A stretch of DNA of 21,532 nt from an uncultured Oscillospiraceae bacterium (GTDB lineage: Bacteria; Bacillota; Clostridia; Oscillospirales; Oscillospiraceae). The stretch's first letter is position 1; every line of letters starts with the position of its first letter. The notes beneath the pieces were generated by a model. It was not told the DNA's origin. It saw only the letters and a list, made by a program, of their open reading frames with translations, and did no database searches. The position numbers and the translations under genes are program-made. The DNA is taken from assembly GCA_934655935.1 (NCBI GenBank), contig CAKUHJ010000017.1, positions 1 through 21,532 on the forward strand. The letters are read 5' to 3'. Positions 14,317 to 21,532 of this stretch are shown piece by piece.

Positions 14317-15052
14317 CGGGCGCCTCCTCTCCGGTGATGGCGCCGAGCGCCCGGCCGACGCGGTCGGCGCGGTAATGATAGCAGGCCTTGATATAGTCCA
14401 CAAGCGTCTGTCCCTGCTCGTCCAGCGCGTCGGTGCGCACATCGCCTGCAATCCGGCCCTCGTGCAGCAGAAGCGCCCGCGAAACAAAGGGCGAGACCTC
14501 CTCAATCAGGTGTGTGGACAGAAGCACCGTTTCCTGCGGCTCCAGAATGCCGAGCAGCACCTTGTAAAAATCCTCGCGGTTAAAAATATCGTTCCCGGCG
14601 AAGGGCTCGTCCATCAGAATATAGTCTGCGCCCTGGCAAAGGGCGAGGATGACCTCAAACTGGTTTTTCTGACCCGTGGAAAAGCTGCGGATGGGCTTCG
14701 TGCGGGGCAGGGAGAAGAAGTCCATCAGGCCCTCGAAGCGCCGGGCGCGGAAGGCGTCAAAATGCGCCTGGTAAAATTCCCGGTGCGCGTTTGCCGTCAG
14801 AGCGGGGAAGAAGCTGTGCTCGCAGGTGGCAAAGCTCAGCCTGGCGATGTTTGCGCGCGTGACGGGCGCGCCGTCAAGAAGAATCTCGCCGGAAAAGGGC
14901 AGAAGCGTCAGGATGGATTTGAGCAGCGTGGTTTTTCCTGCGCCGTTTTCGCCGAACAGGCCGACAATTTCACCCGGCCCAAGCGAAAAGCTGACGTCGG
15001 TGAGCGCTTTTTTTGCGCCGTAGCGCTTGCTGACATTTCGAAGCTCAATCAT
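14309..15052 (-). CDS. ABC transporter ATP-binding protein (YtrB-like)
   Basis: This is a 247-residue nucleotide-binding subunit. Walker A is GENGAGKT (34-41), the signature loop is FSTGQKNQ (124-131), Walker B is YILMDEP (144-150) and the switch His is in STH (179-181). The Q-loop position appears as FATCEHS (74-80) with no clear Gln, and the signature is STGQK rather than LSGGQ, as in the YtrB-like branch found with GntR/YtrA regulators. It should energise the two membrane proteins encoded upstream. The ATG at 15052 overlaps the upstream stop by 4 bases and has GGAGGG 7 bases upstream. An N-terminally longer reading is an artefact of overlap. Confidence 0.92.
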   Translation of the reverse strand: MIELRNVSKRYGAKKALTDVSFSLGPGEIVGLFGENGAGKTTLLKSILTLLPFSGEILLDGAPVTRANIARLSFATCEHSFFPALTANAHREFYQAHFDAFRARRFEGLMDFFSLPRTKPIRSFSTGQKNQFEVILALCQGADYILMDEPFAGNDIFNREDFYKVLLGILEPQETVLLSTHLIEEVSPFVSRALLLHEGRIAGDVRTDALDEQGQTLVDYIKACYHYRADRVGRALGAITGEEAPDA

Positions 15053-15552
15053 AAAAAGACCCTCCAGATGGAAAAGCTTGTCTGCGGCGGCAGCGTGCCG
15101 GCCGGCGCGGCGCGGAAATAGAGCAGCGTATACACGCCGAGCAGCGCCAGGCAGAGCAGAAGCCCCGCAAGCAGCGCCAGAAGCGGCAGCGCGGCGCAGC
15201 GGACAGGCAGCTCCCACGCGCTTTTTACCCGCTTCATCAGATAAATGCTTTTGCTCTCCCGCGAGAAGGAAAGCCTGTGCGCCAGCGCCATGCCGGCGGA
15301 AAAGACCGCGTAGCCCCAGAAGCCGGAAAAGCGCCGGTCGAGAAGCGCAGAAAGCGGCGGAAGCTTCGTGCCCGGAATCAGGACGCGCGTGTAGCCCTCA
15401 TAGCGGTAAAGGGCCCGCAGGGCGCTTTGCAGCGCGCTGAGATATCCGGCGCTCAGAATCCATACAAACAGAAGCCAGGCCAGCGCATAGAACGAAAGCT
15501 CCCGGCGAAGCCGCACGCCGGGCGGCGCCAGCTCAGACAGAATCCGCTTCAT
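15049..15552 (-). CDS. ABC transporter membrane subunit, small
   Basis: This is a 167-residue membrane protein with about three hydrophobic regions (roughly 19-41, 78-94 and 115-146). The linker SRESKSIYLMKRVKSAWELP between the second and third resembles the RSxSIYLMKRL-type block of permease partners in GntR/YtrA-type ABC operons. It has no ATP-binding motif. It starts at 15552 behind AAGGAGG, inside the last 20 bases of the preceding gene, and its stop overlaps the ATPase start. Substrate unknown. Confidence 0.75.
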   Translation of the reverse strand: MKRILSELAPPGVRLRRELSFYALAWLLFVWILSAGYLSALQSALRALYRYEGYTRVLIPGTKLPPLSALLDRRFSGFWGYAVFSAGMALAHRLSFSRESKSIYLMKRVKSAWELPVRCAALPLLALLAGLLLCLALLGVYTLLYFRAAPAGTLPPQTSFSIWRVFL

Positions 15553-16267
15553 TCTCTTCCAGCCTCCTTTCGCCCGGATGCGCCGCGGCGAGCGCGCAGC
15601 CCGCCGCGCCGACGCACAGAATCAGCGCCAGCGCCGACTTTACAATGGTCGCACCGCTTCCGAGCTCCGCCGGGAACAGCGGTACGAGCACGCCGCAGAA
15701 AAGCTGCGGCAGAACCGGGCTTTTCCGGTTTCGAAGGGCAAGCGACGCGTGTGCGCACAAAAAGCCCGCGGCAAATACAAACAGAACGTTCCGCAGCCAG
15801 AGCGCCGTCTCACTCAGCGGCAGGAGCGTATGCAGAAAATCACTGCGGGAAAAGCTTACAAGAAGGCCCTGCGCGCCCTCCGGATAGCCGGAGGCCGCCG
15901 CCGTATGCGCGGCCAGCGCAAAAACTGACGCCGCCTCCGCAGCCCAGAGCAGGAAAAAGCAGGCTGCGTTCACCAGAGCGTTTATAAGGAAAAGCCGGCG
16001 CTCGGAAAGCCGAAGCCGCTGCAGCGTCAGGCCGCACTGCCCGCCGCGCTCCTGCGGCAGCGTGCAGATCAGAAAGCAGCCCAGATACGCCAGCAGAAAC
16101 AGGACGGCGCAGGCACGCTCTGTCTGTGCGTTCCAGCACCCTCCGCCCGCAGCAAGCAGCAGAGCGCCCGCGCAGGCATTCAGCGCGCACAGCGCCGCAA
16201 GCAGCCCCAGAAGCCGGAAAAGCCGAGCCCGCGTGAAGAGCGCGAGCGCCGAAAGCCAAAGCTTCAT
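15533..16267 (-). CDS. ABC transporter membrane subunit, large
   Basis: This is a 244-residue protein with about six hydrophobic segments and little else, probably the second permease of the system. LTLQRLRLSERRLFLINALVNAACFFLLW around residues 80-108 resembles the block that precedes a membrane helix in similar GntR-associated permeases. The ATG at 16267 is preferred over one at 16285 because AGGAGG lies 7 bases before it and it forms an ATGA overlap with the regulator gene. A short hydrophilic tail (residues about 231-244) follows the last helix. Confidence 0.75.
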   Translation of the reverse strand: MKLWLSALALFTRARLFRLLGLLAALCALNACAGALLLAAGGGCWNAQTERACAVLFLLAYLGCFLICTLPQERGGQCGLTLQRLRLSERRLFLINALVNAACFFLLWAAEAASVFALAAHTAAASGYPEGAQGLLVSFSRSDFLHTLLPLSETALWLRNVLFVFAAGFLCAHASLALRNRKSPVLPQLFCGVLVPLFPAELGSGATIVKSALALILCVGAAGCALAAAHPGERRLEENEADSV

Positions 16268-16647
16268 TCTGAATCCTCCTCCCAAAAGCCGGCCAGAAGC
16301 GCAAGCGCTTCCTCCCTTGCGACGCCGGCCTGCCGCAGCGCGCGCGTGACCGCGCGCATGTCCTGTGTCAGAAGCTCCCTGCGGAGCCTGGCAAGTGCGG
16401 CCTCGTCCAGCGTCATGCAGCTCTTCGCACCCGTGCGCGAGCAGATCAGCCCCGCTTCCTCCAGAAGATGAAAGGCCTTCTGGACCGTGTTGGGATTGAC
16501 GCCGAGCAGCGCCGAAAGCTGCCTGCGGGAGGGGAGCTCGTCGCCGTCGCGGATGCGCCCGGCCACCGCGCCGCGCTGAATATAAAGCAGAATCTGCTGA
16601 TATACCGGTATGCCGCCGGTAAGCCGGAAGCCCTCGAAGCTGACCAT
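16264..16647 (-). CDS. GntR-family regulator, YtrA type
   Basis: This is a 127-residue protein. Residues about 12-76 form the GntR winged helix-turn-helix: IPVYQQILLYIQRGAVAGRI, then LPSRRQLSALLGVNPNTVQKAFHLLEEAGLI. The remaining 50 residues are helical and too short for a FadR, HutC or MocR effector domain, which is the mark of the YtrA subfamily; these usually repress their own ABC transporter operon in response to cell-envelope stress. The ATG at 16647 has only a weak ribosome site (GGTGGTG), so expression is probably low. It is the first gene of a five-gene coupled operon, and an inverted repeat overlaps its promoter. Confidence 0.92.
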   Translation of the reverse strand: MVSFEGFRLTGGIPVYQQILLYIQRGAVAGRIRDGDELPSRRQLSALLGVNPNTVQKAFHLLEEAGLICSRTGAKSCMTLDEAALARLRRELLTQDMRAVTRALRQAGVAREEALALLAGFWEEDSE

Positions 16648-16670
16648 GTCATCACCACCGCGTCTGTGAG

Positions 16671-16717
16671 TGTATTACTGATATCATACACTTTGGATGT
16701 ATGATATCAGTAATACA
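16671..16717. promoter_or_regulatory. Probable GntR/YtrA operator, perfect 20-bp inverted repeat
   Basis: Two 20-base arms (16671-16690 and 16698-16717; core TATTACTGATATCATAC) are perfect reverse complements around 7 bases. The right arm covers the -10 box and part of the spacer of the minus-strand regulator promoter; the left arm lies at and beyond the predicted start. Within it AGTGTA-N12-TACACT (16669-16692) looks like the YtrA-type half-site arrangement. Binding here would block the operon's own promoter. It ends 20 bases before the smc -35 box. Confidence 0.75.
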
Positions 16718-16729
16718 GTTTTCTGTCAA
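16701..16729 (-). promoter_or_regulatory. Promoter of the GntR-ABC operon
   Basis: Minus-strand perfect TTGACA (16724-16729), a 17-base spacer and TATCAT (16701-16706). The -10 box is embedded in the right arm of the inverted repeat, which explains how the regulator could repress itself. Confidence 0.8.
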
Positions 16730-16737
16730 GCTTTTTG

Positions 16738-16766
16738 TTGCAATTCTCTGATAGAATTGGTACAAT
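16738..16766 (+). promoter_or_regulatory. Promoter of the smc operon
   Basis: TTGCAA (16738-16743), a 17-base spacer and TACAAT (16761-16766) lie about 33 bases upstream of the smc start. It diverges from the regulator promoter with their -35 boxes 8 bases apart. Confidence 0.7.
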
Positions 16767-16798
16767 ACCTTGATAGAACAAAATGGAGAGGTATCGGC

Positions 16799-19700
16799 GT
16801 GTATCTGAAGTCACTCGAAATTCAGGGCTTTAAGTCCTTCCCGGATAAGACGGTGCTGCAGTTCGGCAGCGACATTACTGCAATTGTCGGCCCGAACGGA
16901 AGCGGAAAATCGAATATTTCCGATGCAATCTGCTGGGTTATGGGCGAGCAGAGCTCCAAGGCGCTGCGCGGGGCCAAGATGGAGGATGTGATTTTCGGCG
17001 GTACGGCCAGGCGCCCCGCCGTCGGCTACGCGGAGGCGACGCTGGTTCTGGACAACGCGGAGGGCACGCTCCCCATCGAAACGCCCGAGGTCATGATCAC
17101 CCGGCGCTATTTCCGCTCCGGCGAGAGCGAATACTATATCAACAAGCAGCAGGCGCGCCTCAAGGACGTCAACGAGCTGCTCATGGACACGGGCCTTGGC
17201 CGCGAGGGCTACAGCAACATCGGCCAGGGCAAGGTCGACGAGATTCTGGCGCTCCGGTCCACGGACCGCCGGGAGGTGTTTGAGGAGGCCGCCGGCATCT
17301 CCAAATTCCGCCACCGCAAGGAGGAGACCGAGCGCCGCCTTGCCGCCACGGAGGAGAACCTTCTTCGCATCGGCGATAAAATTTCGGAGCTGGAGCTTCA
17401 GGTGGAGCCCCTCCGGGAGCAGGCGGAAAAGGCGAAAAAATATCTGACCCTGCGGGATGAGCTCAAGGGCCTGGAGGTCACGCTGTGGCTTTCGGGTCTT
17501 GCAAGAGCGGGGGAGTCCGCCCGAAAGGCGGAAAAGGACTATGCCTCCGCTGCGTTCATTCTTTCGCAGGCGCACGACGAGCTGACGGAGCTCTACTCCC
17601 AATCGGAGCAGCTGAGCCTGCAGTATAACCAGAAGACGCTGCTTCTGGACCATATGCACGAGGAAATTTCCGCCCTGGAGGCGCAGGCCCAGGGCGCAAG
17701 GGCGGAGATTGCGGTGCTGGAAAACGATATTCAGAACCATACGCAGAATATGGAGCGCGCCCGGCAGGAGCTGAGCGACCAGCAGAGCCGCAGCGGCTCT
17801 TTGCAGGCGCAGCTGGACGAGCAGGCGGAAAAGCAGAAGGCCTTGCTTTCAGAGCAGGAGACGCTTTCTGCAGAGCTTGCCGGGAGGCAGGAGGAGGCGG
17901 CCCGTCTGGCGCGCCAGAGCGCGCAGACGGACGAGGCGGCTTCGGCGCTTCTGCAGAAGCAGGCGGCCGCGCAGGCGGATTTTACGGCCCGGCAGGCGAC
18001 GCTTGCCTCCCTGCAGGCGGGCATGAGCGAGGTTTCGGCGCGCAGGGAAGCGCTTCTGGCCGATCTTGACAGCGCCGAGGCGCGCAGCGATCAGCTGGAG
18101 CAGCAGCGGCGCGAGTGCCGGAAGCGGCTGCAGCAGGCGCAGGAGGCGGTGCAGAGCGCCAACAATACCATCGCCGGCTATGCGCTGCGCCTGAAGACGC
18201 GGCGGGAAAAGCAGCAGGCGCTTCAGAAGCAGGCGGACGCGGCCGGAGTGGAGCTGGATACTATGTCCGCGCGCGTGCGGATGCTGCGCGAGATGGAGCG
18301 CGATTTTGAGGGCTACAGCAAGGCGGTCCGGCTTGTCTGCCAGGAGGCCGAGCGCGGCCGCCTTCCGGGTGTGCACGGCCCGGTCTCGCGCCTGATCCGC
18401 GTGGCGGATGAATATACCACCGCGATTGAAACCGCGCTGGGCGCGGCGATGCAGAACCTTGTCGTGGACGACGAGTCGTGCGGCAAGGCTGCCATTCAGT
18501 TTTTAAAGCGCACGCAGGCAGGGCGCGCGACGTTCCTGCCGCTGAGTACGATCCGCGGTACGCGCATGCAGCCGGGGACGCTTGCGGGGCAGCGCGGTTT
18601 TGTAGGCGTCGCGTCCGGACTGGTGCAGACGGACGCGCGCTATGAGCAGGTGCTGGAAAGCCTGCTTGGAAGGACGGTCATTGCCGAAACGCTGGACGAT
18701 GCGATCGCCATGTCGAGAGCCTGCGGCGCGCGCACACGCATCGTGACGCTGGACGGCCAGGTTATGAACGCCGGCGGAAGCATGACCGGCGGCGCCAGCG
18801 CAAAAAGCGCGGGCGTGCTGGCCAGAGGCAATCAGCTTTCCCAGCTGGAGCAGGCCTGCGTCCGGCAGGAAAAAAAGCTGCAGGAGCTTAAAGACGCCCT
18901 GCAGCAGGCCGCGGCAGCCGCGGCAAAGACTGAGTTTGAATGCTCCGCCGTGCAGGGCCAGCTCCGCGAGGCGGAGGATGAGGTGTTGCGGCGTACGGAG
19001 GAGGAAAAGCAGGCGGCGCTTCTGCGGCAGACGGTGGACGATGCGCGCGCCTCTCTCCGGCAGGAGCTGGAGCGGCTGGACTCCAGAACCGGCAGCGACC
19101 AGGGAAGAATCTCAGAGCTTCGGGCGCAGCTGGACGCGGCGCGCACGGCGCGGGAGGAGCTGGAGCGCACATACGGCGACCTGCGGCAGACCAGAAGCCG
19201 CCTCGACGCGGACGCCCAGACCGCGGCGGACGCCGTGGCCGGCGTGACGGGCCGCATCGCGGCCAACCGCGCCGCGCAGGAGGCCGCGCAGACTACGCAC
19301 AGTCAGCTTCAGGCGCTGCAGCAGCAGCTTCAGGGCGACGCGGCGCAGAAGCGGGCGCTTCTGGCCGGCTTTGAAGAAAAAATTTCCTCGCTGCGCGCGC
19401 AGAAGGAAACGGCGCAGGCGCACGCCGCCGCGCTGGACGGGCAGACGCAGCAGCGCCAGCAGGCGCTCCGCGCGGCAGTAGAGGCGCGCACGCAGCTTGA
19501 GGCCCGGCGCACCCAGGCAGAAAAGCAGGCGCAGGAAAAGAATCAGAGCATCCTGCAGCTCGAGCGCGAAAGCGCCCGCCTGGAGCAGAAGAAGGCCGCC
19601 TGCCAGACGGAGGAAAAGCAGCTGATCGATAAGCTGTGGGACAGCTACGAGCTGACCCCCTCGACGGCGGAGCCCTTCCGGGTGGAGCTGGAAAGCGACG

Positions 19701-20371
19701 CGCAGGCGGGAAAGCGGGTCTCGGAGCTGAGAAGAAAAATCTCCGCGCTGGGCGCGGTCAACGTCGGCGCGATTGACGATTACGCGCGCATTTCCGAGCG
19801 GTATGAATATCTGGCCGGCCAGCGCGACGACGTGCTGCACGCAAAGACAGAGCTTCTGAACATTGTCTCGTCCATCACAAAGCAGATGACAGAGATTTTT
19901 ACGGGCGAATTTGCAAAAATCAACGCCTATTTTTCCCAGACCTTCACGGAGATGTTCGGCGGCGGCAAGGCGGAGCTTTTGCTGGAGGACGCAAAGAATC
20001 CGCTTGAATGCGGCATTGAAATCCGCGTCCAGCCGCCCGGCAAGCAGCTCAAGACCATTACGCTGCTCTCCGGCGGAGAGAAGGCCTTCGTGGCGATCGC
20101 GCTGTATTTTGCGATTCTGAAGGTCCGGCCGACGCCGTTCTGCATGCTCGACGAGATCGACGCCGCGCTGGATGACCGCAATGTGGAGCGCTTTGCCTCG
20201 TACCTGCGGAATCTGTGCAAAAAAACGCAGTTTATCGTCATCACGCACCGCCGCGGCACGATGGAGGCCTCGGACGTGCTTTATGGCGTCACGATGCAGG
20301 AGCAGGGCATTTCCAAGATCCTGCACCTGGACCTTGACGCAATGGCAAAGGAGCTTGGCATCACTGCCTGA
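16799..20371 (+). CDS. smc: Chromosome segregation ATPase SMC
   Basis: This is a full-length SMC of 1190 residues, the usual size. The N-terminal head carries Walker A GPNGSGKS (31-38) and the conserved YLKSLEIQGFKSFPDKT opening. Two long coiled coils, rich in Gln, Glu, Ala and Arg, occupy about 170-510 and 670-1010. The hinge lies at about 520-660 (from LPGVHGPVSRLIRV to GGSMTGG). The C-terminal head has the ABC signature LLSGGEKA (S1091) and Walker B CMLDEIDAALDD (D1118, E1119), then ITHRRGTMEA. With ScpA and ScpB it forms the condensin that organises newly replicated chromosome. The start is GTG at 16799, chosen for GGAGAGG 7 bases upstream and because it fits the family N-terminus; the frame also extends 34 codons upstream through the promoter. 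It is followed 22 bases later by ftsY. Confidence 0.98.
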   Translation: MYLKSLEIQGFKSFPDKTVLQFGSDITAIVGPNGSGKSNISDAICWVMGEQSSKALRGAKMEDVIFGGTARRPAVGYAEATLVLDNAEGTLPIETPEVMITRRYFRSGESEYYINKQQARLKDVNELLMDTGLGREGYSNIGQGKVDEILALRSTDRREVFEEAAGISKFRHRKEETERRLAATEENLLRIGDKISELELQVEPLREQAEKAKKYLTLRDELKGLEVTLWLSGLARAGESARKAEKDYASAAFILSQAHDELTELYSQSEQLSLQYNQKTLLLDHMHEEISALEAQAQGARAEIAVLENDIQNHTQNMERARQELSDQQSRSGSLQAQLDEQAEKQKALLSEQETLSAELAGRQEEAARLARQSAQTDEAASALLQKQAAAQADFTARQATLASLQAGMSEVSARREALLADLDSAEARSDQLEQQRRECRKRLQQAQEAVQSANNTIAGYALRLKTRREKQQALQKQADAAGVELDTMSARVRMLREMERDFEGYSKAVRLVCQEAERGRLPGVHGPVSRLIRVADEYTTAIETALGAAMQNLVVDDESCGKAAIQFLKRTQAGRATFLPLSTIRGTRMQPGTLAGQRGFVGVASGLVQTDARYEQVLESLLGRTVIAETLDDAIAMSRACGARTRIVTLDGQVMNAGGSMTGGASAKSAGVLARGNQLSQLEQACVRQEKKLQELKDALQQAAAAAAKTEFECSAVQGQLREAEDEVLRRTEEEKQAALLRQTVDDARASLRQELERLDSRTGSDQGRISELRAQLDAARTAREELERTYGDLRQTRSRLDADAQTAADAVAGVTGRIAANRAAQEAAQTTHSQLQALQQQLQGDAAQKRALLAGFEEKISSLRAQKETAQAHAAALDGQTQQRQQALRAAVEARTQLEARRTQAEKQAQEKNQSILQLERESARLEQKKAACQTEEKQLIDKLWDSYELTPSTAEPFRVELESDAQAGKRVSELRRKISALGAVNVGAIDDYARISERYEYLAGQRDDVLHAKTELLNIVSSITKQMTEIFTGEFAKINAYFSQTFTEMFGGGKAELLLEDAKNPLECGIEIRVQPPGKQLKTITLLSGGEKAFVAIALYFAILKVRPTPFCMLDEIDAALDDRNVERFASYLRNLCKKTQFIVITHRRGTMEASDVLYGVTMQEQGISKILHLDLDAMAKELGITA

Positions 20372-20393
20372 AAATCAGAAAAAGGAGAATCAT

Positions 20394-21280
<887 letters not shown>

Positions 21281-21284
<4 letters not shown>

Positions 21285-21532
21285 AGGTAATTCTGGCCAG
21301 TAAGAATCCGCATAAGCTCACCGAGCTTTCCACCATCCTCTCCGGGCTTGGCTTTGAGATTGCCCTGGAGTCGGAATATGGGCTGGATATCGAGGTGGAG
21401 GAGACCGGCACGACCTTTGAGGAGAACTCCCTTCTGAAGGCGGAGGCGGTCATGCGGGCCAGCGGCCTTCCGGTGCTGGCGGACGATTCCGGGCTGATGG
21501 TCGACGTGCTGGGCGGCGCGCCGGGCGTCTAC
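21281..21532 (+). CDS. rdgB: XTP/dITP diphosphatase, RdgB/HAM1 family (partial, runs off the right edge)
   Basis: Only the first 84 codons are in the window. They begin MKVILASKNPHKLTELSTIL, where the SKNPHK block is the substrate-binding SxNxxK of the Ham1 family, followed by EETGTTFEENSLLKAEAV and LADDSGLMVDVLGGAPGVY, with the catalytic Asp pair in ADDSGL. The enzyme removes non-canonical purine triphosphates (dITP, XTP) to protect DNA. The ATG overlaps the ftsY stop by 4 bases, so it belongs to the smc-ftsY transcript. Confidence 0.96.

Noticed and set aside
12790..14337. Plus-strand open frame of about 515 codons opposite the extracytoplasmic protein gene
   Set aside because: No recognisable domain and no ribosome site. 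The minus strand has a signal peptide, a good ribosome site and coupling to the ATPase gene.
17731..19266. Repetitive Gln/Ala/Glu-rich coding sequence in smc as a tandem repeat array
   Set aside because: The pattern is that of coiled-coil heptads in SMC arms, not a nucleotide-level repeat.
19112..20326. Minus-strand open frame of about 404 codons inside smc
   Set aside because: The plus strand is the conserved C-terminal half of SMC; the antisense frame is compositionally biased and has no motif.

Overview
The window is high in GC (about 60% by eye), has strong AGGAGG-type ribosome binding sites, sigma-A-like promoters with 17-base spacers, an FMN riboswitch in front of a RibU-type transporter, and an smc-ftsY pair. 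Together these suggest a GC-rich Clostridia genome, perhaps an Oscillospirales-like gut Firmicute. This is inferred from style and gene content, not from a database match. No rRNA, tRNA, CRISPR array, transposase or prophage gene was seen. Coding is dense, most genes are translationally coupled in short operons, and the layout looks chromosomal.

Layout. (1) 1-928 (-) is the N-terminal part of an ABC exporter that runs off the left edge. It is divergent, with good promoters both ways, from a nucleotidyltransferase-family gene and a small membrane export-family gene (1114-2832, +). (2) 2884-4369 (-) is a pair of overlapping membrane genes: a PAP2-like phosphatase and a YjdF/DUF2238-like protein. 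(3) 4490-5468 (-) is a complete FMN riboswitch, terminator and riboflavin ECF S-component unit. (4) 5469-6725 (-) is an ornithine cyclodeaminase-family gene behind a roughly 160-nt structured leader that I do not recognise. (5) 6811-9410 (-) is a coupled trio: DUF4330, O-antigen-ligase family and DUF3783. It is divergent, through a compact face-to-face promoter region, from (6) 9422-12777 (+), a GT4-CsaB (polysaccharide pyruvyl transferase) fusion coupled to a TuaH-like glycosyltransferase. Blocks 5 and 6 look like a locus for a pyruvylated secondary cell wall polysaccharide. (7) 12895-16647 (-) is a five-gene GntR/YtrA-type operon: regulator, two membrane subunits, ABC ATPase and a membrane-anchored extracytoplasmic protein of unknown function. 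A perfect 20-bp inverted repeat overlaps its own promoter. (8) 16738-21532 (+) is smc-ftsY-rdgB, with the last gene cut by the right edge.

How they work together. The clearest functional modules are surface-polysaccharide assembly (blocks 5 and 6), an autoregulated ABC system (7), chromosome organisation plus membrane-protein targeting (8), and riboflavin uptake under FMN feedback (3). The least explained parts are the leader RNA of the cyclodeaminase-family gene, the extracytoplasmic fifth protein of the GntR operon, the long basic N-terminus of the ligase-family protein, and a 43-nt near-perfect palindrome at 12792-12834. I did not find a convincing wholly new defence or mobile system; the findings below are the real candidates for a second look.
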